A DNA stretch of 64,000 bases from Eonycteris spelaea. Lineage: Eukaryota > Chordata > Mammalia > Chiroptera > Pteropodidae. Both the position numbers and the translations under genes were made by a program. This document shows, piece after piece, positions 21,926 through 33,319 of the stretch. The notes beneath the pieces are model-generated. The model made no database searches and had not been told where the DNA came from. It saw only the letters and a list, made by a program, of their open reading frames with translations. Location: NCBI GenBank assembly GCA_003508835.1, contig PUFA01000166.1, forward strand, positions 2,900,001 to 2,964,000, in the 5' to 3' direction. Numbering within the stretch: the first letter of the stretch is position 1; every line of letters starts with the position of its first letter.

Positions 21926-23395
21926 CTTATATTACAGTTTCTTCATCTTAAACTTACAAAGTGCCTCCTAAATTAGCATTTTTGGATATATATCCTTATG
22001 TCAACATCACTGACATTTACATTTAGTCACCTATATGGCTTCATCTTTCAAAATCCATGAAGCTATACCTCAGGAAATGCTGTACAGGGTTGTGGGGTCA
22101 TTGCCTGAGACTGTGAGTGCAAGTTTAGAGGGAATTACCTGGGAGATGGTGGCATGAGCAACTAAGTTCTAAGTGAACTTTACAGAGAGAAACAACTCAA
22201 CTTATTTTTTTTTGCCTGAGATAAAGAAAAGTTAACATTTCTGATAAGTTTATGTCATTCTGACAAAAAAGACTAAAAAATTAAAGTTGCCCTTGATGGA
22301 ACTCATCTTTGAGACCAAGCTATCAGAATGATGAGCCTGGAAGCAAATAGAAAACTGGGTAGATTCTATTCTTGGAGGTTAAAGTAGACTTGCTAGAAAA
22401 AGAACTGAAGAAAGAGAAATTTAAATGTCTGAAACAATATAAGGTATCTTTCTGATATCCCAGGAAGGACTCTGACTAAGAAGATGAATCAGAATCTATC
22501 CAATCCCATATGACTGAAGCCAAAACAGCTTTAATGTTATAAGTGTAAAGAACAACTAAAGACAGCACTGAAGAAAGATATGGATGAATATTCTCACCTA
22601 AAAAAAATATATATTTTTACAGAAACTGAAGTATGGGAAAAAAGAATGCAATGAACAAACAAAAACAGTTGCATATTCTAAAGCATATGTAGACAATATT
22701 CACCATAAGAAAAAACCTCAGATCAAGTTTAACTGAATGCCTATTAAAGATGGCAGATATAGCAAGATAATTGTTACTGGGAACTGTACAAAAGGAGAGT
22801 CAGAAATTGGACACCACTTCAATGATCATTTAAAAAGGGCTTTGAAGAAACTGTGCCCCTGACTGTTTCCTCACAAACTCTTGAAGAAGAAAATAATTAA
22901 ATATATATTAAATCTGATGAAAACATTTTTTAAAAAATACACCTAAGGATTATACCAAAACTATCTAGAGGAAGAATATGTCTTCAGAATCAAAAGATGT
23001 AAAGATAAAAAGGAGCTTCAAAAGCTTAGTGATCGAGCTGCGAAAAGTAAATGAAAATGAACTCTCACAGGTAAAAGGAAATAAACAGTTCAGAGATAGA
23101 GGAGAAATGTACCAGCCAATAAAAACATGAGCCATGCTCCTGAGTGACTGGATACCTATGAAAAATAAGACAATGTTAGCAGAAGAAATGTAAAGACTCA
23201 TGTGTCCTTTAAAAATAACAGATTATTGCTATTTATAACAATGCTCATCATGTATGGTTAATACTGCAAATGGCGATAATTTAAGAGAAGAAAGTGCACA
23301 CAGTGGACTAAAATGAACTGAAACAGATGTTACATTTGAGCTTTCAGAAAGGGTATTCAAGGACGTGATAATCAAATTACAACGTTTGACCAGCC
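21926..23395. other. Non-coding, A-rich, unassigned
   Basis: No identifiable gene. 22440-23240 is A-rich on the plus strand and could be a diverged L1 or L1-like fragment or an old retrocopy. No landmark is good enough to name it. Confidence 0.35.
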
Positions 23396-23399
23396 TAAG

Positions 23400-23990
23400 A
23401 AGACCAGGATTCCCCTGTATTATCAAATCACCAAAGCAGGAGCCATGTTCAACTGGGATGGCTCAGCGATCCAGCATTCAAAGCTCCCAGGACCATATGT
23501 CCCCTCCATAGGATCCAAAGCCCAGGTTGATGATCTCTCCATCCTGTTGACCTAATCCTGAACTAGTTCTTCTTCCAGTTTGGTAAGGCAGAGCTTATCC
23601 AACTGTTCAGGACTCTGTCCATCACTTTGCAAGAGCTTGATGCAAGTTTTAATATTCTTTCTTTTGATGGAGTCCAACATTCTCAAAAGTAGAATCTAGT
23701 GGAAAATGCTCTCGAAAACTTATATCCTTCAGATCCACCTTCCCACTTGGAAGTAGAGCAGCTAGCCTGGCTTCTTTGCTTCATGTCATGTTCTAGGAAG
23801 GTGTCCTGTATTGGAATTGAATTTGGGGGGCAGTTAAAGAAGGAAATCTGTTTTATCCACTCTGCTAATAAACCCGTATAATGTCCTCTAAAATTACTTC
23901 TCATCCAGGGGCCTTCTGGATCACTCCATTCTCCAGTAGCACATAGGGACACCTGTTGTATAGATGTCCTTGTCATCTTTGTCCTTCACT
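23400..23990 (-). pseudogene. Possible old pseudogene fragment, unrecognised
   Basis: Read on the minus strand, several short stretches look protein-like but fall in different frames. One starts near 23678 and contains MLDSIKRKNIKTCIKLLQ followed by SPEQLDKLCLTKLEEELVQ. Another just upstream contains KDISFREHFPLDSTFENVG. A third frame at 23683-23976 stays open for 97 codons. Charged helical text broken by frameshifts suggests a decayed retrocopy, but I cannot name a parent gene. A short L1 3' end follows directly at 24000. Chance is not excluded. Confidence 0.3.
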
Positions 23991-23999
23991 CTTTTTCTT

Positions 24000-24252
24000 T
24001 TTAATTTTTTTTTAAATTAAGTTTATTGAGGTAACATTGGTTAATACAACTATATAATTTTCATGTGTACATTATAATTGACATCTATATATTCTATTGT
24101 GTGTTTACCACCCAAAGTCCAGTTTCCTTCTGCTACTATATATTTGATCCCCTTTACCCACTTCACCTTACCCTTACCACCATATTTGACCCCCTTGCGA
24201 GAACTTGTTATGCTGATTCTATCTTCAAGTGAGATTTCGTATAAAAATCTAG
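24000..24252 (-). mobile_element. L1 3' UTR end, minus strand
   Basis: It starts with a T-rich run (inverted poly(A) tail), then 'aagtttattgaggtaacatt', 'ggttaatacaactatataat', 'ttcatgtgtacattataatt' and 'gtttaccacccaaagtccag'. This is the inverted 3' UTR of late L1M/L1MA-type elements common in laurasiatherians. It is severely 5'-truncated. Confidence 0.85.
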
Positions 24253-24254
24253 GA

Positions 24255-25080
24255 CCAGGGAAATAAATTTTCTCTCTTTTTTAGGATCATCTTGAATTCT
24301 TCCTTTTTCAGTTTTACTGCTTTTAGGTGATTGCACATTTGTTCACATTGAAATCGATAGAATTGTAAATCTCAGGGTAGTACTTCTATGAGTAAAGACT
24401 GTTTATAAAATAGGATTTTATGAATAAATTATTTTTGCTCTATTACACTCCATAGGCAATGTAAGTGTTGTATTTTAGTTTGATTAATCTGTCTACCAAA
24501 ACATAAGGGATAAGAATTTTACATGGGCAGTTCAGCAACTAGATAACATTTAAGACTTTAAAAATGATTTCTGTTTGCCAAGAACTGTATTAAATATAGT
24601 TACAAGAAAAATAGAACAGTGCTTGAAGTTTATATATGTAAATTGTCATTGATTTTCAACCAACAAATATTAATTCTGTCCTTCTCCCCTTAAAAATAGC
24701 TTGAGGGAGGGACAGGGTTGGTGACTTGTTTCCTTCATGTATTTAGCATACATATCTTTCAGGGTAGGCACTGGACTTCAAAAACTAACTAACTTATTAA
24801 AAAAATGAATGAACTGTTCAATAAATTTTATTGTTTATCTTGTTTTTATTATCTATCACTCTTTATATAATTTTATATTTATCATAAAACAATTCCCCAA
24901 GTTACTAGGTTAACTATTCTGAGATGCAGCACTTCACATTTTCCTGGTAGATTTGTTAGCAAGATCAGTCCCTTCATTCTGAGTTTTCCAGTCTTAAATT
25001 TTGCTGCTGTGTGTGTTTAATGGTTGGCACTACTAATCTGTTTTAAAGCTGGTGGGTATAACTCCCAGTGGTAATAATGA
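24255..25080. other. Unique AT-rich non-coding sequence
   Basis: No gene or confident repeat is recognised. Confidence 0.35.
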
Positions 25081-25084
25081 GAAG

Positions 25085-25281
25085 AGCTAGCATTCAATGA
25101 ATGCTAGTACAAGATACCATGTCCAGACACTACGCTAACCATCTAATATGTATTATTGTACTTTATTTTTCATAAGCTCTAGAAGATAGGTGCTCTTATC
25201 TTCTCCTTCTCAATCTTAAGAAACAAAGATGTTAAATTACTGAGCAACAAATGAAAAAGTTCTGCACTGAACTCAGAGATA
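25085..25281 (-). mobile_element. MIR element
   Basis: Inverted MIR. 'gctagcattcaatgaatgct', 'ccagacactacgctaaccat', 'aatatgtattattgtacttt', 'aagataggtgctcttatctt', 'taagaaacaaagatgttaaa' and 'ctgcactgaactcagagata' follow the reversed consensus order. It runs directly into a GCT/CCT microsatellite. Confidence 0.75.
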
Positions 25282-25437
25282 GCTGCTGCTGCTGCTGCTG
25301 CTCCTCCTCCTCCTCCTCCTTCTCCTCCTCCTCCTCCTCTCCTCTTCCTCCTCCTCCTCTCCCGTCCTTCTCCCCCTCCTCCTCCTCTCTCTTTCTGTCT
25401 CTTGCGCACTCTCTCTCTCCTCCTTTCCCCCCTCAAA
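25282..25437. repeat. (GCT)n/(CCT)n polypyrimidine microsatellite
   Basis: A (GCT)7 run at 25282-25302 passes into about 130 bases of almost pure pyrimidine, made mainly of CCT/CTC units with CT-rich interruptions. The reverse strand is polypurine (GGA/GAG). Open frames across it encode only homopolymeric Ser/Cys or Arg/Glu/Gly runs and are not genes. Confidence 0.95.
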
Positions 25438-25439
25438 GG

Positions 25440-27330
25440 TTAAGCTCTCATTCATCTCTTAACATTAAAATACAGGTTCAAAGAACATAATGTCCTATGA
25501 CCATGACATATAGGCTATACAGGCCCACCTTCCTTTGAAAGACTACACATTCAGTATAATAATATAATAGTTTGAATGGCTTTGGCCAAACCATTTGTTT
25601 TCTTTGTCTATGCTCCATTCCAATTTATGGTCCATTCTTATTTATTAGGATCAATGTAACCCTGCCCTATGACCCTCAGTGATACGTGAACTCGAACTTT
25701 GTGTTCTTTAATATGGATCACCAGCTTGTCTAACTCTAAAAACCATATTTTCTTAAAGAATTGACAAACCCTATTACCAAGGACATCTTGTAGGCTAAAG
25801 CCATTATTGATTAATTCTGAAAAATATTCAAGAAATTTAAACCAAGATTCTGTAGAAAAACAAGGATTCAATGCTGTGTCTCTTAAGGGCATCATAAATT
25901 TTAATGTGCTGAGTTTCAATATTACATTCTTTCTTGATCCCATACCAAATAAGAAGTTCCAGATGAATTTCCAGGTGTCATCTAAGGAAAGCCTTAGGAA
26001 AACTTTCTGAAATGTTTTTCTCCTCAGCATTATATGCTTTTACATGTAGTAGACAATGTTGTAAACTTAATTGTCATTGTGTAGAGTTGTTTTCATCATT
26101 GATTAACTATAATTTCTCTGGAAATGTTAAGTTCTAGAATTTATATAGAGAATCAGTTCATTTTAAATAGAGAAGTGACAGATAATAGGTGACATCATTT
26201 GTTTTCAGTTTTTCTAACCAATTTTTCTTTGCTAAGAGCCAGTTATTAATAATCAAGAAGTCTACAGCTTCATATCCTGTCACTTTCCCAACGGAAATTA
26301 ATTTTTGGTCTAGAAGATGAGGATAATAAAGTGTCTTAAGCAGGACATTTAAAAAATAAATGAAAAAAAGGAACTGGAATCTTAGCAGAGCAGAAGAATT
26401 TGTTTGTGATAATTAAGAATCGATTGCCACAAAACAGCAAGAATTGCATACTGGAATGCAATGTTTTAGAAATCCACAGAAACCTCAGCTCTTCTGAAAG
26501 AGCTAAGATTGAATCTTACAGATCAAATGAATCTTTTTAGGAATCCTTGAGTATAAGAGAGAGTTATGATTATAAATGTTGAAGCAGCACAAATTTAGTA
26601 CTGTCGTTTCTGCCTAGATTAATTCTTTCTTAAACACATTGTTGTATAAGATCCAAGAAACTGCCCGTTCAGACAGTATCCACATGCAGCTGTAGCCTGA
26701 GGCTGGATCTCTGGGTACAATTATTTGCCCTCTTTCCCAATGCTGAAGGGAGACAAGACCTGAACTGAAATAGAGGCTGCCCAGTCATGCAAAGCCCAGG
26801 CTAGTGAGTCCATCATGGAGGCACTGAGAGACAGGCAAACTGACACCCTGCTGGAAGCCTGTTAACTGCAACCTGTTTCAGGGATGCTGGTAGAAGATTC
26901 CAGCCATCTTCCTATTTTTTCCTTCTTTGCTGAAATTCTTTTATCTGTTACTGCTCATCCCTTGGGAGGGTGAGGGGAAAACAATATGTGCAAAATTAAG
27001 TAACATGGGGAAAAATTATCAACATTCTAGAAATTTTATAAAGTCTCAATTTTTAAAATATTCAACTTCCATTTTGAAAGGATGCTCAGTAACCTCTTTC
27101 AGACTAATTTAAATGCTAGTCTGTAGATATTAAGCACAACTATAGATATTAAGCTTTTGGAAGACAATTCTCTTTGTGGCTCTTGCATGTCTGTACATCT
27201 TGCAATCAAAGGCATTGACTATACTTTGTTCTGGGCTGTCTTTTAAAGGGTGTGTGTATAGCAAACAGCCTTGGGAAAATGTTTCTCTTCAGAGCAAAGG
27301 CAGGAATACTTACTGTACATTAAAAAGATA
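25440..27330. other. Unique non-coding sequence
   Basis: No recognised gene. A minus-strand open frame of 130 codons (25638-26030) is rich in Phe, Leu and Lys and has no domain that I know. One frame of this length is expected by chance in AT-rich DNA of this size. 26660-26890 is GC-richer unique sequence. Confidence 0.35.
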
Positions 27331-27334
27331 CTAC

Positions 27335-27495
27335 TTATTAAAATATTTTTTGTAACTATGCATGATGACAAATGTTAACTACACTTATTGTGGTGACCAT
27401 TTTGCAGTAAATACAGATGTTGAAACATTACACTGTACATCTGAAATTAATATAATGTAATACAGCAATTATACCTCAATAAAAACAAGTGTAAA
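27335..27495 (+). mobile_element. L1 3' UTR terminus
   Basis: Forward L1 end. 'tgatgacaaatgttaactac', 'acttattgtggtgaccattt', 'cattacactgtacatctgaa' and 'caattatacctcaataaaaa' match the terminal part of L1MA-type 3' UTRs, followed by an A-rich tail. Confidence 0.8.
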
Positions 27496-27499
27496 AAAC

Positions 27500-27955
27500 A
27501 AATAGATCCTCTAGGAGATTAGCTGAGGAAAAACTCTTCAGAAGTGAAGCATGGGCATGGGAGAGCAGTAACACAAAGTGAAGGGACTTTTCCCGAGCCT
27601 CCAGATTTTAGTTAGTCACATGCTACATTCTTAAATTAAAAATATATATATGGGTTCTTTAACCTTCAGGTTCCTGCCCTGTAATGAAACCTACTGCATG
27701 CACAGGCATTCATTTGGTCCCATCTGCATTACCCACCACTTGAGCAATGGGAACGATGCAAATATGCAGATGCTCATGCCACCTGCTGTGTCATCTCTAA
27801 CCCAGAAGTTTCATGTCTCCTATCAATAGCCAAGAAACTGGCAGGCTAAACTGTTAGGGTAAAATCTCAGGCCTTATAGTTCTTGGCAATAGGACAGTGG
27901 CTGGTACACAGAAACTGCTGAATAAATGCCGATGTCCTCTCTCAGCTTACCTTCC
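27500..27955. other. Unique non-coding sequence, candidate conserved element
   Basis: No gene seen. 27660-27830 is unique and includes an octamer-type ATGCAAAT word (about 27755) and other balanced-composition sequence of the kind seen in conserved elements. At 27880-27930 a short MIR/L2-like 3' end is visible (gtggctggtacacagaaact, then gctgaataaatg). Confidence 0.35.
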
Positions 27956-27959
27956 TGCA

Positions 27960-28545
27960 AGCTCTAGTATTGTCTGATATTCCTAGGATCCTAAACCTCC
28001 TAGTCAGCCTCCCAATGTGGTCCATTTCTCTCATTCTTATTCTGCAGGTTGATCTTTTTGGTCCTTCCAGTTAAAGAAGTCATCTGCTCCTTTGATTCTT
28101 TAAGTTTCCTCCACTCTGTGGAATTTCTTGCCCTCCTGTAGATTTCTCAGGCCTCACCTATTAGAATTCCTATTATTATGTTTAGAGCCATCCACAGCTG
28201 GTCTCGGAAAAATTTTCTTCTGGTTTTCAGATTCTCTACCCTGCCAAATAGCCTATTCTTTTGCCCCCAGATCCAAGGGGAACGTTGTATTTAGCCATTC
28301 CACCAGAGCCCCTCTGTGCCACAAGATATCAACATTCCTGTCTGAGACACAGAGACTGTTCTCCCCAGGCTACAGCTTGCATTAAACGCTATTCCTTCTA
28401 TCCCTTCTTTCTTTGTCCTTTGTATTGTTTGTTTACCAGTATATTCTTTCCCATTAACCTGTAAGCAATTTGGAGAGCAGGATATTATATTCCTTTTCAC
28501 ATACACCTTATAGACTAGTGCTTTTACAAATAATCGGCAGTCACT
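27960..28545 (+). mobile_element. L2 element, 3' part
   Basis: Forward L2. 'ctagtcagcctcccaatgtg' and 'ttctgcaggttgatcttttt' are inner landmarks. The 3' part carries 'gtttaccagtatattctttc', 'attaacctgtaagcaatttg' and 'gagagcaggatattatattc', the degraded 'ctagaatgtaagctccatgagggcaggg' region of L2. It is interrupted by unassigned sequence around 28190-28370. Confidence 0.6.
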
Positions 28546-28734
28546 AATTAAAATGGATTTTAATTTTACATATATAAGTAGTGCAGGCATACAAAATCAT
28601 TAATATCTTTCACCTTCACAAGGGAAAGAGTAGGGCTATTTTGTCACATAGGCCATTTCATTTCCCTCAAAACTCTTTACCATCACTGGTACTGTTATTA
28701 AACACCCTATTACATATGCTATAAGAGCTAGGAA

Positions 28735-28880
28735 AGATGGCTTCTTGATCTACGTGCTTTTCTAAAGATGACTCAGACAAGAGTGGAAGTGCCAGATGAA
28801 GGGCCTTGAAGATCTGAGTGACACTGGCAGAAAGGTATTGGTCATTGGAGAAAGGAGTTAATCAAGGTCATCTAGGAGTC
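28735..28880 (-). mobile_element. L2 internal fragment, diverged
   Basis: 'gtgccagatgaagggccttg' followed by 'gatctgagtgacactggcag' and an 'attggagaaaggagtta' segment match the inverted L2 block containing gccagatcatgtagggccttgt and agccattggagggtttt. Low similarity. Confidence 0.45.
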
Positions 28881-29745
28881 CCCAGCCAGGAGCTTTAAAA
28901 CACAACATCTGGGTATGCAGACAGCAGGACAGGGTTTAAATAATGGGGAAGGTTCTAAGGTCATATTAAATTTCTATAGGACATGGACAATAGGGATAGA
29001 GTGATGGCAAAAAAAGGACGGCCTGATCTAATCGAGCTTTTAGAAAGTTTCTGTAGGGTGCTGCTTTTGAGGCGGGCAGAAAAATGATCCTGGAGTGGGA
29101 GGGCCCATTAGTTAACCCAAGTGCATTCTACTCCTACCCTTTCCCTACTCTTTGCCTTCAGTGAAAGGTTCACCAGGTCCACTGAGTCCAAAACCTGTAC
29201 TGTCTCTCTAAGAAAGTTTCAGTCTTTGGGTCTTGGGAGAACAGCTGTTCCTTTCATTGCCTTCCTTTACACATGTTGTAGATGAAGACACAGGGTGTGC
29301 ACAGCATCTTCATTTTATTTTCTGATGTGCCTGGCACAAATGCCAAAGACAGCTACAAGTAATTGCTCTCCAAGCTCCAGTGAACTAGAACATCTTCATT
29401 TAAGTCATGCATAGCCTGGAATTTTTTAAGGAGAGAAAGATGACTTTATGTGGTAGTTGCTAGGCAGCAAGCCGCTCAGGGAGCTCCAACATACATGCAG
29501 CTTTGCAGAATCTCAGCAGGAAGTCGCACTGTCCTCTTTTAAAAAGCTCTCCTTATGCAACCCTTGCATCTTGTACAGCATCCAAAAATGTAAGCTTCTC
29601 TTGTTTGTTTTTAACTGCTCTTCCATTCCCATACCCCATTAACCAGTGATAAACCAGGAGATGATTTGTGTTAACCAAATCTCCTGCCTTGTCAAGGGCC
29701 TTAAGGCAGCCTAATCTTTGGGCAGAACTCCAAAGTACAGTAAGA
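28881..29745. other. Unique non-coding sequence
   Basis: No gene or confident repeat is recognised. Confidence 0.35.
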
Positions 29746-29749
29746 AATG

Positions 29750-30480
29750 AAATGTTAAAGCTTTTCATTTATTGCTTTACATGTACATTTTGGAAACATT
29801 TTGGAAAATACAGAGAAGAATAAGGCAATTAATAAAAAATATAATAATCCCATAACTCAGAACAATCAATGGTATTTATAGTGATATTTTCTTCTGCGAA
29901 TATATATAACAAAATTAGGATCACTGCATATTCAGGATTTAACACAATGCCTAACAAATAGTAGGCATATGCTCAATAAATAATTTTAATGAGTGGATGA
30001 GCATATTCTATTTCATGTCGATTTTTTTCAATGAATAGTGCATATAAGCATTTTCACATTATTAAAGGTGTTTTAATGTTTGATGACTATTTCATCACAC
30101 ATGTATTATAAATCATTTGTCTATTTTTATCTAGTCTATTACTAGGTATTTCATTTTTTCCTAATTTTAACTGGCTTAAACAATGATGCCATGCCAAGCC
30201 TTTACAAAATTGTGTTCCTATTTTCCAAATTTCTTTAGAAGAGATTCCTAAATTATTTGACCAAAAGTTATGAATTCTATTAAATTCCTTAATAATTATT
30301 ATCAAAGTACTTTTTTAAAATATCGATAATAATTTATATTTCCACCATAGGTTATGATAATTCCTGTCTCACTGCACCTTAATTAGCATAATATATTGTC
30401 ATTTTTTAACTGTCAATTTTCTTGACATTCTAGTTCACAAAGATATAATTTGTTGACAACTTATTTTGACTTTGTGTTAA
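29750..30480 (-). mobile_element. Old L1/HAL1-like fragment, minus strand
   Basis: Blocks such as 'aagagattcctaaattattt', 'gaccaaaagttatgaattct', 'tttccaccataggttatgat' and 'cttaattagcataatatatt' parallel the inverted end of old L1ME/HAL1 ORF2 (aggataaattcctagaagtggg ... ggtcaaagggtatg ... cccaccagcagtgtatgag). A short L2/MIR 3' end is embedded at about 29935-29995 (acacaatgcctaacaaatag, then gctcaataaataatttt). Diverged, so boundaries are uncertain. Confidence 0.5.
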
Positions 30481-30484
30481 ATAT

Positions 30485-31685
30485 TATTTTTACATTTGCT
30501 GGCCATTTATTTATTTTTTTTTTGTGAATTGTGAATTAATGGCCTTCGGATTTTGGATTTTTTTTCCTACTAGGGAGGGGATTACACAAAGGCATGGCTA
30601 CCAGGAGGCAGCATCGTGAAGCCATTTTAAGGTCTGTCACAACCAGTTCAAATGAGTTTGAGATTCATTAAGACTTTAGTCACACCTAGCTCAAGATTAT
30701 TAAAGCATTGAAATTTAAAAAGCCAAAAGGAAGGATACCTTTTTAGAGAGTTGTCAAGGCATTTTGTGCTCCCCATTCTACTACCTCAATGGAGGGGGTA
30801 GGAACAGAAGGGGTTTTCTCACATTTAGCCAAGTGAACATGAGGGTTCCATGAACAACACGTGGAGTTTGATGTGTGTACCCTGGAGTTAAGAGAACACA
30901 AGTTCTGAGCTGAGCCTAGAAGCTGCCTGAGGAGACAAAAAAAGAGGGGACCACCTCGTCTAGACCGTACTATCTCCTACTTGGGAGGAACAGTGTATCT
31001 CATCAATCAGATGATCATTGTTAGGTGTCCTGACTTCTTCCCAAGATGACTGCTTAGAGAGGTGATGTGGAGCCAATGGAAGGGGTGGGCTACTAGATGC
31101 TCAGGGGCTGAGAAAATAATTAGAAGTGTCTTACAAAGGAAAATTATGGCGCATGTTAAGAGCCTACATTCTGAGAGCTCCCCATGAAAGAAACAATTAG
31201 CATTAGAGGCAAAGAATCAGCATCCCCCAGACGGCCCCATCACTTCCCTCTCCTCCATCCCTCTCTTCAACACTTGAAGAGCCAGAGCATGTTGTAATTC
31301 AACGAGCAGAGGTACAAGATCCCTAAGTGCTAAGAAGCTGATGACCTCCTTTGTGCCTATTACTGTACCTTTTTTTTTTTAGGGAGAAGAGAAGATACAG
31401 TTTTAAATGAAACTTGGAGTTTTAATTTCACACTACACTGGGCATTATAATCATGAAAACAAAAGTGTCTCATTATTAAAGCAACCAAAATGCCTTTTAA
31501 AAAATCCAGTGTAACTAGAAACTTATAAAACCTTCCCATGTTGTCATCCAAAAAATGAGAAAGAACTAGTCCACAAAGCCAGGGTCAAGGAACAACAGTG
31601 AGGAAGAACAGGGTTATATTCTGCCTATACTGTGTCAAGTTGAACTCGGTCAAATATCTGGGAGAATAACCCCAGGCATTTCTAT
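30485..31685. other. Unique non-coding sequence
   Basis: No gene recognised. A T-run lies at 30515-30523 and another at 31370-31380. 30590-31340 is GC-richer than its flanks, unique and without long open frames. Confidence 0.35.
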
Positions 31686-31689
31686 CTCC

Positions 31690-32480
31690 TTCTTTAAAAA
31701 GTTCTTAGCTATTTTAACCTGTTTCTTTTTCTAGACTAACTTTAAATTTCTTAGAAAATTTCTAACAGGATTTTTATTGGAGTAGGCTTGTACTTTTAAT
31801 TTGAATAGAATTTACTTCTCTACAATATACATGTTATCATCTGAAATATGGTACCTCTCCTTTTATTCAGTTATTTTTGGATCCTAGTAACCTTTAATAA
31901 TAGTCATTCTTACTTACTATATTCTACACAATTATTGTTGCCTTTAATCCTGTGAATTTTATGGTTTGTTTTTATCAATGTTTCAGTCATTTGCTACTAT
32001 GAACATAATACTTGTTCTTTCATGTCTTAAAACTGGCTATTGACTTTTAAATTAAATATAGTAATTTTTATACTTAAATTGTAACAACTTTACTAAATTT
32101 TTATTATTTTTAAGAATCTTTTAATTGACTCTCTTGCATTTCATGAGTTTGTAGTTAAAACATCTGCAAATAATGGTCTGTATGTCTCCTCATGTTATAG
32201 CTTTTGTTTCTGCTTTGTATTTTACTACATTGTCAAAAAAATAGAAAAACACCATCAATGGTGATATAGATCAGATAGTTCTTGTTTTTTATTTTAACTG
32301 GAATTTTTTCTAGTGTTTTAATTTTGAGAATGATGTTGGCTATTGTCTTTAGAAAGATGTCTTCTGTGTGTTAAAGAAATAAAATGTTATTGCTAGTTTT
32401 ATAAAAATTAGGTCAGGAATGGATATCTAAACCTTTTTGTTAAAGGCTTTCAGTTAAAGATATTTGAAGGCCTCCAGTGA
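31690..32480 (-). mobile_element. Old L1 ORF2 fragment, minus strand
   Basis: Plus-strand text shows inverted L1 landmarks: 'atctgcaaataatggtctgt', 'gctttgtattttactacatt', 'gttttaattttgagaatgat', 'gttggctattgtctttagaa' and 'aaaattaggtcaggaatgga'. The order fits inverted ORF2 reverse-transcriptase sequence. Heavily diverged. Confidence 0.65.
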
Positions 32481-32484
32481 AAGA

Positions 32485-33185
32485 CATTTCAATACCCAAA
32501 ATAGCAACTCTTTCCAGCGTTTAAACACTGTTTAAAAATAATTTAAATTCTGTATTGTAAATTCAGTCAATAAGCTTATATTTTGCCTGACATAAAGATG
32601 CAAAGCATTGTTAGCTCTTACAGGCCCATACAGAAATAATAAATTTCCGACAGGACTCCTCATCACTAGAGTTATATATATTTGCAGTTTTTCAGAATAA
32701 AAGAAATGATTGGTTTTTTAAAATTTCATGATCATAACAATAACAGCTAACATTTTCAGCACTTGTGAGCATTTCAGAAAGAATAAGGTATTACCAGGAG
32801 CCAATATATCCTCACTGAGAATAACACATGTCAAATTAAGCAACCTAATTTTTTAATAAAGTTTTTAAGTTTGTAATGGGGAAATTATTATAAATAGGGG
32901 AATTCAATAGACAGAGTGAACCTGGATTTCATGAATCCATTTATTTAGTCGGACTTCCTTAAAGTCCTTCTAGGTGACCTGGTGAAATATGAATTGTAGT
33001 CTAGATTTGTAGCTATTTGAAATTAGCATATAAATAGTGCTTCTGTGATCCTAGGAGGAATTATCAGGAGAGGCTCTTAATCCTTTCTATTAGATACTTT
33101 TATCAGTTATTGGGATAAATAACTAGGAGACATGCATACCAAACTTCGAAATGTCACAAAGCTATGGAAGAAAAGAAATCAAATA
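32485..33185. other. Unique AT-rich non-coding sequence
   Basis: No gene or confident repeat is recognised. Confidence 0.35.
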
Positions 33186-33187
33186 GC

Positions 33188-33215
33188 AGAAAGAAAGAAA
33201 GGAAGAAAGAAGGAA

Positions 33216-33273
<58 letters not shown>

Positions 33274-33316
33274 AGAAGATAAAAGATAAGAAAAAAAAAA
33301 AGAAAAGAAAGAAAAC
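33188..33316. repeat. (GAAA)n/(GGAA)n polypurine microsatellite
   Basis: About 130 bases of pure or near-pure purine. GAAA and GGAA units give way to GAAA repeats, then GAAGAAGA, TAAAAGATAAG and a final A-rich GAAA stretch. Frames across it encode only Lys/Glu/Arg or Phe/Leu/Ser runs and are not genes. It may be the expanded tail of an old retroelement. Confidence 0.95.
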
Positions 33317-33319
33317 AAA

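Noticed and set aside
25179..25490. Ser/Cys- and Arg/Gly-rich open frames
   Set aside because: They are translations of the GCT/CCT microsatellite in several frames.
25638..26030. 130-codon minus-strand open frame as a gene
   Set aside because: No motif, no promoter or splice context, and a composition (Phe/Leu/Lys) typical of AT-rich chance frames. One or two frames of this length are expected by chance here.
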